The translations under genes and the position numbers were made by a program. The notes below the pieces were generated by a model, which ran no database searches, was not told the origin of the DNA, and saw only the letters and a program-made list of their open reading frames with translations. From Hyphomonas sp. (lineage in GTDB: Bacteria; Pseudomonadota; Alphaproteobacteria; Caulobacterales; Hyphomonadaceae): DNA of 64,000 nt. Below, one piece after another: positions 24,424 through 30,776 of this stretch (positions within the stretch are counted from its first letter, which is position 1; every line of letters starts with the position of its first letter). Location of the stretch: assembly GCA_020638455.1 (NCBI GenBank), contig JACKIK010000001.1, positions 868,001-932,000 on the forward strand. Direction: 5' to 3'.

Positions 24424-24435
24424 GATTGGGGCGCC

Positions 24436-24705
24436 CTAGCGGCGGATGCCCAGTTCGGTGATGAGTTTCTGGTAACGCGCCTCATCCTTGCCCTTTACGT
24501 AGTCAAGCAGCTTCCTGCGCGTGGCCACCATGGCGAGGAGGCCCCGCCGCGAGTGGTTGTCTTTCTTGTTGGTCTTGAAGTGCTCGGTCAGGTTGTTGAT
24601 CCGTTCGGTCAGGATCGCGACCTGCACTTCCGGAGAGCCGGTATCGCCGGGTTTGGTGGCGAATTTGGTGATCAGCTCTGCTTTCTTTTCAGCGGTAATC
24701 GACAT
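24436..24705 (-). CDS. rpsO: 30S ribosomal protein S15
   Basis: An 89-residue ribosomal protein that binds 16S rRNA in the platform. The sequence is canonical: KPGDTGSPEVQVAILTERI, NLTEHFKTNKKDNHSRRGLL, and the ending YQKLITELGIRR. The ATG at 24705 matches the family start (MSITAEKK). It precedes pnp as in most bacteria. Some 3.3 kb of accessory genes and repeats separate it from truB, with which it is often contiguous. Confidence 0.97.
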   Translation of the reverse strand: MSITAEKKAELITKFATKPGDTGSPEVQVAILTERINNLTEHFKTNKKDNHSRRGLLAMVATRRKLLDYVKGKDEARYQKLITELGIRR

Positions 24706-24985
24706 CGAAAGTCTTTCGTGTAGCAGCCTTGCGGCGGCGGGTTGATAAGTGCCTGAATTGGCAGGATTTTTCGGTGAGTTCGTAATCAATGGCCACAGCC
24801 GGGATGTCGTCCAGCAGGGTCAGGACACGGGGGGCCCACCTCAAGCGGCGGCTTATGGCTCATTTTGGGGGGGTTGGGAAGGGGTCGAGGTGCGTTGGCG
24901 TGAATGCGTCATTCGTCTGAAAAGGGGGTTGCGGAGTCCAGATCGAAGCTGGAAACATTTCCATACATTCACGGGGGATGAATGA

Positions 24986-25273
24986 GTGAAAACGCCAGCA
25001 GTCGTGCTTTTGCTTGCCGCTATTCTGACATTGGCCGCTACGTCGTGCCATAAATCAATCGATGCCGAAGCCGCCGCACTTGGTCGATACGCGAAGCACC
25101 ACCAAGTCGGCTCAAGCCCGGATGTCTGGCTCGAACTAAACAATGTTTCCGGAGAGTGGGAAAAAGTGGCCTTGGTGATGGGATACTACGATGATCGAGA
25201 GGGCTGCGAAGACATTGCGCGGACCCTGGAACAAGAATTCGGCAGAAAGTACCGGTGCGCCCCAGTGGGCTAG
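24986..25273 (+). CDS. small putative lipoprotein
   Basis: A 95-residue protein with a GTG start at 24986 preceded by GGGGGAT. The N-terminus MKTPAVVLLLAAILTLAATSC is a signal sequence ending at a cysteine, though the residues before it (ATS-C) are only a fair lipobox. Two further Cys near the C-terminus (REGCEDI, KYRCAPVG) could form a disulfide. The mature part has a WEKVALVMGYYDDREGCEDIA stretch like other small uncharacterised exported proteins. An out-of-frame ATG eight bases upstream opens only three codons. Confidence 0.6.
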   Translation: MKTPAVVLLLAAILTLAATSCHKSIDAEAAALGRYAKHHQVGSSPDVWLELNNVSGEWEKVALVMGYYDDREGCEDIARTLEQEFGRKYRCAPVG

Positions 25274-25277
25274 CAAG

Positions 25278-25368
25278 CGTAGGGTGGGTTGAGCGGAGCG
25301 ATACCCACCATCCGGGCTCGCGGCACGGATTGCCAGTGGGTATCGGCTGCGCCCCAACCCAACCTACG
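25278..25368. repeat. paired intergenic hairpin repeat, type A (two inverted copies)
   Basis: The copy at 25278-25309 (CGTAGGGTGGGTTGAGCGGA to ATACCCAC) and the inverted copy at 25336-25368 (GTGGGTATCGGCTGC to AACCTACG) are near reverse complements. Each is itself a GTGGGT..ACCCAC hairpin. More copies lie at 25559 and 27566. Confidence 0.75.
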
Positions 25369-25409
25369 GGGCCACCCCGTTCCGACGCGCTCGTCCCTTC
25401 TCTCCGCGT

Positions 25410-25481
25410 CCCCAGCGAACGCTGGGGTCCAGGGTGGCAGGCTCTGCACGTTGCGGCACTGGGCCCCAGCTTTCGCTGGGG
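25410..25481. repeat. intergenic palindromic repeat, type B
   Basis: CCCCAGCGAACGCTGGGG followed by TCCAGG, then about 30 bases, then CTGGGCCCCAGCTTTCGCTGGG. Each arm is a hairpin and the two halves are inverted relative to each other. Noncoding, between a small lipoprotein gene and the 525-codon gene. Confidence 0.65.
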
Positions 25482-25558
25482 AGACGGTGCTTGGGGCACC
25501 GGGGGGGATGGATTCGCTCATTTGCGCCGCTTGCTGCGTCATCCCGCAATTGACGGTC

Positions 25559-25590
25559 GTATCGGCTGCGCCTCAACCCACCCTACGGGG
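25559..25590. repeat. intergenic hairpin repeat, type A (third copy)
   Basis: GTATCGGCTGCGCCTCAACC..CCTACGGGG matches the copy at 25336-25368 closely, in the same orientation and without a facing partner. Confidence 0.65.
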
Positions 25591-25606
25591 TTCCCCTCCT
25601 CCCGCT

Positions 25607-25681
25607 CACCCCGGCGCAGGCCGGGGTCCAGGGCCGCGAAGGGCGGCGCCTGCCGCACTGGATCCCGGCCCGCGCCGGAAT
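25607..25681. repeat. intergenic palindromic repeat, type B-like
   Basis: CACCCCGGCGCAGGCCGGGG TCCAGG, a spacer, then CACTGGATCCCGGCCCGCGCCGGAA. Same plan as the element at 25410 (hairpin, TCCAGG, spacer, CTGG, inverted hairpin) with different stem sequence. Confidence 0.6.
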
Positions 25682-25740
25682 GCCCGCAGATGGGGTGGGC
25701 CGGATGCGGGGAAAGTTTCCGGGAAATCCTCTCTCTTCCT

Positions 25741-25841
25741 GTCATCCCGGAATTTGCGTCAGCAAATATCAGGGACCCGGTACCGCAATGGCCACACCGC
25801 ATCTGGGTCCCGGATAAACGCTGCGCGTTTTCCGGGATGAC
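25741..25841. repeat. intergenic palindromic repeat, type C
   Basis: GTCATCCCGGAATTTGCG..CAAAT..AGGGACCCGG at 25741-25780 faces TCTGGGTCCCGGATAAACGC..GCGTTTTCCGGGATGACA at 25802-25841. The terminal GTCATCCCGG/CCGGGATGAC are exact inverted repeats, and each half has its own hairpin. Confidence 0.75.
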
Positions 25842-25961
25842 AAGACAAGAGGCCGATCTATCCGGCAGGCGGCACACCTGCCGGCCCGGCGCTTTTCCCT
25901 GTCGTGGCCGCCGGTGACCTGCTAGATTCGCCCCTGTCAGCGGAGACGGGAGCGACGCAGC

Positions 25962-27539
25962 ATGGACCGGATGTTCAGGTTTGCCGTCGCCGCCGCGCTT
26001 GTGGCCGGCCTCTTCCTCGCCCCGGCCCATGCCCAGACCTTCAACAAGAAGAAGCCGAAGACCACGACACAGGTGTGGAGCACCGATTCCACCGACATCG
26101 CCATTCCGGGCGAGCGCTACGGCAAATATGTCTGGCGCCAGGTGGGCGAGTGCAAGGCGACCTGGTTCTCCGACGGCAATCTCAAGACCTGTGAAGGCAT
26201 CGAGGGCACCAAGCGCTGGCGGCTGGAGGACAGCGGCGATTTCGGCGACCGCGTGTTCTGGGATCCGGGCCCGGGGCCGGAGCCGGCCTCCGACATCCTG
26301 ACGCCCAGCCTGCTGGCGACACGGGCGGACGGACGGGTGACGCTGGTCTCCCTGCCGTCGGGCAGGCAGACGGTGACGGATTATTCCGGCTGGGTCGACA
26401 TCACCGACGGGCTGCTCCTCGGCGGCGGCTATTATCTCGAAGGCCCGCGCGTTGCCGGCCAGCCGGTCACCCTCTCGAGAGTGCGCGATGATGGCACGGT
26501 CGATCCGCCTGTTCCGGGGTCTGACTTTAACCGGTTCATTCCGTCGGCGGCGGACGATTCCTATTGCCCGCTCCAGTCCCTCGCCGCAGCGCTCCCGGCC
26601 GAAAATGCCGTGGACGCGATGGTCCTTCCGGTCTGGCGCGAATTGCGGCGGGTGGAGATTTCGGATGGCGTGGTGCTGCCGGCATCGCCCGATGTGGAGG
26701 GCGACACAGACGAGCGGTGCGGGCACTATGCCAACCAGTTCTTCATCGCCCAACGCGCTTCGGATGGCGAATGGTCCGTCCTCGGAGTGGATGGAGACCT
26801 CTACTCGGCCAGCCAGACCTTTCCCACGGTCGAAGCCGCCATCGCCGCCACGCCGGCCGTGCTGAATGCGGCCGCCGAACGCATGCAGCTCGCCGAAACC
26901 GAACAGGCCGCGCGCGACCAGCAGGACGCGGAGCGGGCCGCCGCAGCCGCCCTCGCCTCCGCCGAGGCCGAAAAGGTCCGCCTCGCGCAGATCGAGGAAG
27001 ATCGGGTGGGCATCCGCGCGAAGGCGCGCGAACTGCTTGCCGCCGGAAAATATGAGGAGGCCGCCGACTGGGCCCTCAGTCTCGATACCGGCGAATGGGC
27101 AACCTATGTGCTCGCCTGGCGCGATGCGCCCGTCTCGGTCTACACCGATGCAGTCCAGCGTCTCGGCAACGACCCGGATGGCTCGGCCGACTACAAGCCC
27201 TGGGAAACGAAAGCCGCGCTCGAACGGCGCCTCAACAGCATCAACAGCTGCATCGCCAGTTATGGCCCCTCGGCCCGGCGGCGCACCGACAATGGCAAAT
27301 GGCTGAGCACGGCGCCGGTCCAGCGGAATATCGACATGATCCAGCTTCGCAATTTCATCGACATGTCGCCACGCGAGCTTGGCAAGCATCTCGTCTTCGA
27401 TGCGTCAATCTATGACTGGGTCTGGGTCGACTACAGCGTGCCTGGCGACATAATCAACATTCCGGACGCCGACCCCGATACGCCCGCCGACGCAGACGCC
27501 CTCGCACGTTGCGACCAAAATGCCCGCGCGGAGAACTGA
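25962..27539 (+). CDS. large exported protein of unknown function
   Basis: A 525-residue protein with a signal peptide (FRFAVAAALVAGLFLAPAHA, cleaved near residue 25). The mature N-terminal 230 residues are beta-rich with many Asp, Gly and Trp. Residues about 300-355 are an Ala/Glu/Arg coiled coil (AERMQLAETEQAARDQQDAE onward). Then comes a helical KARELLAAGKYEEAADWALSL segment reminiscent of a TPR-like hairpin, and an acidic tail (PDADPDTPADADAL). I recognise no family. It is flanked on both sides by palindromic repeats, in the accessory patch between truB and rpsO. The start is the ATG at 25962 with GGGAG upstream; one nine bases later is also possible. Confidence 0.72.
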   Translation: MDRMFRFAVAAALVAGLFLAPAHAQTFNKKKPKTTTQVWSTDSTDIAIPGERYGKYVWRQVGECKATWFSDGNLKTCEGIEGTKRWRLEDSGDFGDRVFWDPGPGPEPASDILTPSLLATRADGRVTLVSLPSGRQTVTDYSGWVDITDGLLLGGGYYLEGPRVAGQPVTLSRVRDDGTVDPPVPGSDFNRFIPSAADDSYCPLQSLAAALPAENAVDAMVLPVWRELRRVEISDGVVLPASPDVEGDTDERCGHYANQFFIAQRASDGEWSVLGVDGDLYSASQTFPTVEAAIAATPAVLNAAAERMQLAETEQAARDQQDAERAAAAALASAEAEKVRLAQIEEDRVGIRAKARELLAAGKYEEAADWALSLDTGEWATYVLAWRDAPVSVYTDAVQRLGNDPDGSADYKPWETKAALERRLNSINSCIASYGPSARRRTDNGKWLSTAPVQRNIDMIQLRNFIDMSPRELGKHLVFDASIYDWVWVDYSVPGDIINIPDADPDTPADADALARCDQNARAEN

Positions 27540-27565
27540 CAGCCAGTTTCGGAGGAGCATCGCAC

Positions 27566-27601
27566 GGTGGGTATCGGCGTTGCCTCAACCCACCCTGCGG
27601 G
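27566..27601. repeat. intergenic hairpin repeat, type A (fourth copy)
   Basis: GGTGGGTATCGGCGTTGCCT.. ending ACCCACCCTGCGGG, a further copy of the element seen at 25336 and 25559. It lies between the convergent ends of the 525-codon gene and the 67-codon gene. Confidence 0.65.
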
Positions 27602-27611
27602 TGCGCCCCCT

Positions 27612-27815
27612 TCACGCCTCCCGGTACAGATTCTTCTCCCCGCGCGGGCATTGCTCGGCCAGCGTAGCCGTGCCTTGCTGAACCGCCTCGTCCGAGGTGC
27701 CGTAGACGGCCACCGAGTGGCCGCACTTCGTGCACGTCACCACGATGCCTTCCACGTCCCGCCCATTGCCCGCCACCAGCGTCGTGTGGCCGACCTCGAT
27801 CGCAACTTCTGCCAT
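27612..27815 (-). CDS. small protein with CxxC and a third cysteine
   Basis: A 67-residue protein: an N-terminal strand MAEVAIEVGHTTL, then VVTCTKCGHSVAVYGTSDEA and a C-terminal CPRGEKNLY. The CTKC pair and the later Cys suggest a small zinc or redox-active site, though a fourth ligand would have to be His (GHSV). The wording of its middle (TKCGHSV..YGTS..A) is common in small uncharacterised alphaproteobacterial proteins. It sits 179 bp downstream of truB on the same strand. Confidence 0.6.
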   Translation of the reverse strand: MAEVAIEVGHTTLVAGNGRDVEGIVVTCTKCGHSVAVYGTSDEAVQQGTATLAEQCPRGEKNLYREA

Positions 27816-27994
27816 GTCGCATTTCCCCTTGTGCGGGGATGCATTTAGCCGAGGTTTCTACCTTTGATAAGTCACAAGTTCGCAAGGTAAGGCGTGTGAT
27901 CGGTAACCCTCCGCCTCCATCCGCGCCAGTACGCACGCCGGTACCTTCGGATGGCGGGCGGCGAATCCCTGCCTTCGCAGGTATCTCCGGCAGA

Positions 27995-28933
27995 TCAGGA
28001 CGCCGCGAACACGCGCGCCGGTTCGAACCGCCCGGCGCGCACTTCGCCGAGGGCCACCGCCTCGCCGTCGCAGGTGACAAGCGCGGACCGGTCGTCCCCC
28101 GCCCGCTCGGCACGCCAGCGCTCCACCAGGTGCGGCATCAGCAGGATGCCCTGCCCGTGGCGGATCTGCGCCGCATCGTCCCGGCCGATGCCGATTTCGG
28201 GAATACCCGTCAGGATCGCCTGCACCGGCTGCAGGAAGCCCAGCAGTTCCTCCCGGTCGTCCGTCTCCTGAATACGTGACAGCGGCACCGCCGTGGCAGA
28301 GCCGAAATTGCCGACGCGCGTCCGCTGCAGCTGGCTGATATGGCCTTCGCAGCCAAGGTCGAAGGCAAGGTCCCGCGCCATCGCGCGCACATAGAAGCCT
28401 TTGCCGGAGGTGACATGGATCACCGTATGGTCACGGTCCGGCGCGCCCAGAATTTCGGCGGCGTACACTTCCACCTCGCGCGGCTTCAGCTCGAAATCCT
28501 CGCCCTCGCGGGCGAGGTCATAGGCCCGTTCGCCATTCACCTTGATGGCCGAATATTTCGGCGGCACCTGTTCGATCGTGCCGACATAGGCCTTCAGCGC
28601 CTCCGCCACGGCCTCGCGCGTCGGCCTTGCATCGGACGTTGCCGCCACCTCGCCCTCGGCGTCCTGGCTGTCGGTGGAGATGCCCCAGCGGATCGTGAAG
28701 ACATATTCCTTCTCGGCATCCATCGCCCATTGCACCGTCTTGGTCGCCTCACCGAAGGCGATCGGCAGGATACCGTCCGCCAGCGGATCGAGCGTGCCGC
28801 CATGGCCCACCTTGGCGGCATTGTATTTCCGCTTCAGGATCGCCACCGCGTCGGTCGACGTCATGTCGAGCGGCTTGATGAGGTTCAGCCATCCGGTCAC
28901 CGGATCGCCCTTGCGCTTGCGCTGTCGTGCCAA
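27995..28933 (-). CDS. truB: tRNA pseudouridine(55) synthase TruB
   Basis: Makes pseudouridine 55 in the T-loop of tRNAs. The 312-residue protein has the TruB start GDPVTGWLNLIKPLDMTS, the catalytic Asp motif GHGGTLDPLADGILPI near residue 44 and the RNA-binding GKGFYVRAMARDL near residue 185. I choose the TTG at 28933: it is preceded by GGGGAGAGAC and gives MARQRKRKGDP, a normal start, whereas upstream in-frame ATGs add a family-foreign 30 residues. It follows rbfA and an inserted membrane-protein gene in the nusA-infB superoperon order. Confidence 0.94.
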   Translation of the reverse strand: MARQRKRKGDPVTGWLNLIKPLDMTSTDAVAILKRKYNAAKVGHGGTLDPLADGILPIAFGEATKTVQWAMDAEKEYVFTIRWGISTDSQDAEGEVAATSDARPTREAVAEALKAYVGTIEQVPPKYSAIKVNGERAYDLAREGEDFELKPREVEVYAAEILGAPDRDHTVIHVTSGKGFYVRAMARDLAFDLGCEGHISQLQRTRVGNFGSATAVPLSRIQETDDREELLGFLQPVQAILTGIPEIGIGRDDAAQIRHGQGILLMPHLVERWRAERAGDDRSALVTCDGEAVALGEVRAGRFEPARVFAAS

Positions 28934-29041
28934 AAGTCTCTCCCCGGCAGCCCAAGCGGTTCGAACGCCGGCCTGCCCTGTCATCTGGAATTCGGAAGCG
29001 AGCGCCTTAAGCGGGCCCGCGGGCTGCGTCAACCGCCCCGC

Positions 29042-29737
29042 TCAGGAGGCAGATTTCAGCACCTCGGCCGCCTTGTCGAACAGGGCGTCCTGATGGTCGT
29101 CATCGTCACGGCCGCGGGCAATGCGGGGCAGCGGCTCATCCTTCGCCGGCGCCGGAGCGCCCGCCGCCGCAGCGCCAGCCGCAGCCGCCGGGGCGACCTT
29201 CTCGCCCTTCACCGGCTTCAGGTTCACGATGTCCAGATTGAGGTCGAAATCGCCCGTGATCGTGCGATCGTCCGTGTCCATCTTGTGGCGCACGACGTCG
29301 CGGATCTTGCACAGGACATCCCGGTTATCGTCCACCAGCGGGATCTGCCGCCCATCGGACGTGCCGATGACGAGGCGGTGGTACTTTTCCTTCCGCTTCA
29401 GCATCGCCGCGATAATCCCCGCGCGGATGCCGCAGAACAGGCCGCCCAGCGCCAGCACGCCGCCGAGGAACAGCATCACCAGGCCCGATTGCTGCCCCTT
29501 GAGCAGCCACCAGCCGCCGATCAGGCACAGCGCAAAGAACATCGCCGCGACGAACAGCGTGGCATAGACGCTCTGCGTCTGCCGGTTGCGCGGCGTATCC
29601 CACGGGAAAAACTCGTTGGATTCCACGGTCATCGTGGCGATCCGCTGGATGGCGATCGTGTCGTCGGCCATCTGCAGCGAGGCTGCGGAAATCTCGCCCT
29701 GCCGGGCACCTTCCATGTCGAGAGTCTGACGATCCAT
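29042..29737 (-). CDS. membrane protein with cytoplasmic DUF6232-like domain, inside the rbfA-truB interval
   Basis: A 231-residue protein. The N-terminal 60 residues include SAASLQMADDTIAIQRIATM, then two adjacent transmembrane helices (about residues 58-78 and 84-104). Next comes a short domain with LVIGTSDGRQIPLVDDNRDVLCKIRDVV, and the C-terminus is an Ala/Pro-rich linker and acidic tail. The order (strand-rich head, two helices, TSDG..PL..D domain) resembles DUF6232-type proteins, whose function is unknown. It lies between truB (108 bp away) and rbfA (97 bp), same strand. It is not part of the usual operon and is treated as an inserted gene. Confidence 0.65.
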   Translation of the reverse strand: MDRQTLDMEGARQGEISAASLQMADDTIAIQRIATMTVESNEFFPWDTPRNRQTQSVYATLFVAAMFFALCLIGGWWLLKGQQSGLVMLFLGGVLALGGLFCGIRAGIIAAMLKRKEKYHRLVIGTSDGRQIPLVDDNRDVLCKIRDVVRHKMDTDDRTITGDFDLNLDIVNLKPVKGEKVAPAAAAGAAAAGAPAPAKDEPLPRIARGRDDDDHQDALFDKAAEVLKSAS

Positions 29738-29834
29738 GCCGAAGCCCCTTCTGGCGCGCCATTAAAGGCTGGCAATGTGGCCAGACTAAGTCAACTTACA
29801 AGCGGTCAATACAGGTTGCGGCGCAGCGGCTTGC

Positions 29835-30239
29835 CTAGTCGCCTTCCACATCGCGGCGGACGCGGGGGTCCATCAGCAGGCGGTCGATCGCCTGGCCCTC
29901 GTCATAGGACTTGTCGGCAATGAAGTGCAGCTCCGGCGTGTAGCGCAGCTCGATCTCCCGCCCGAGCCGGCCGCGCAGGAAGCCGGCCGCCTTGTTCAGC
30001 GCCGCGGCGAGCTTTGCCCGTCCATCCTCGCTCTCGTCGCCCAGTGGCGTCACGAAGATGTTGGCGTGCTTGAGGTCGGGCGAACAGCGCACTTCGCCCA
30101 CCGTGATCATGGCGCTCGCCAGATCCGGGTCCCGGAACGCCTCGCGGGAAAGGATGTCCGACAGGGCATGCCGGATCAGTTCGCCCGCACGCAGCTGACG
30201 CTGGGACGGCATTCCGGCGGGGGCGGTCTTTCGGGCCAT
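29835..30239 (-). CDS. rbfA: ribosome-binding factor A
   Basis: A 134-residue 30S maturation and cold-adaptation factor with a KH-like fold. Recognisable stretches are SQRQLRAGELIRHALSDIL at the N-terminus, VGEVRCSPDLKHANIFVTPL near residue 48, AAGFLRGRLGREIELRYTPEL near 87 and the ending ..IDRLL. It begins one base before the stop of the YcxB-like gene, so the pair is tightly packed in the infB-rbfA-truB order. Confidence 0.94.
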   Translation of the reverse strand: MARKTAPAGMPSQRQLRAGELIRHALSDILSREAFRDPDLASAMITVGEVRCSPDLKHANIFVTPLGDESEDGRAKLAAALNKAAGFLRGRLGREIELRYTPELHFIADKSYDEGQAIDRLLMDPRVRRDVEGD

Positions 30240-30767
30240 TCAGGCGTCCGTCTTCTCGTTGAGGCGCGCGACAAAGTCCTTTCGCGCCGCCTTGTCATTG
30301 CCGAACCAGGCATTGGGAATGATCAGCGGATCTGCCCCGTCGATCATGATCGTAACATGGGAGCGCGAGGCCGACACGTCGGAAACCGCACTCCAGGCGG
30401 CGCGGATTTCCACCCCGCCCCGGCGGACCACAAGATTCTGGTCCTGCAGCTCGACCTTCGTCTCCTCCGTCGTCTCATTGCCCCGGCCATGACGGTGGCG
30501 GTAGGACCAGCGGATGAAGATGAGATACCAGGCGATGCCGGCAAAGGCCGCCACCAGCGAGGCGATCAGCCACTGCCAGTAGGGGCTCGCCCCGATATGG
30601 TCGAGCGTGTTGCGCACCATGACCGACATGCTGGCCGAGATGATCGGCGCCGTGACCCCGGCATAATAGACCGCCGTCGGGCCGACTGTGCCGCCCCGCG
30701 CCAGGCGCGTGAGTTTCTTCACGTCCTTCTCGGTCAGAAGACCGGATACCGTCAGAGCCTCAGACAT
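30240..30767 (-). CDS. YcxB-like membrane protein inserted between infB and rbfA
   Basis: A 175-residue protein with two hydrophobic segments (about residues 30-52 and 62-83; GVTAPIISASMSV and LIASLVAAFAGIAWYLIFI). A C-terminal YcxB-like domain follows: VELQDQNLVVRRGGVEIRAAW, then a DGADPLIIPNAWF strand-turn and a helix. YcxB domains are of unknown role, possibly PH-like. It starts 10 bases after the infB stop and abuts rbfA, so it must be translated from the same mRNA. This placement is unusual for an integral membrane protein. Confidence 0.75.
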   Translation of the reverse strand: MSEALTVSGLLTEKDVKKLTRLARGGTVGPTAVYYAGVTAPIISASMSVMVRNTLDHIGASPYWQWLIASLVAAFAGIAWYLIFIRWSYRHRHGRGNETTEETKVELQDQNLVVRRGGVEIRAAWSAVSDVSASRSHVTIMIDGADPLIIPNAWFGNDKAARKDFVARLNEKTDA

Positions 30768-30776
30768 CGCGGCAGC

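Noticed and set aside
21902..24439. 845-codon plus-strand open frame over pnp
   Set aside because: Shadow of pnp; the pnp protein is complete and canonical on the minus strand.
25262..25961. Overlapping open frames across the intergenic repeats
   Set aside because: They are formed by palindromic repeats and have no ribosome-binding site or protein-like composition.
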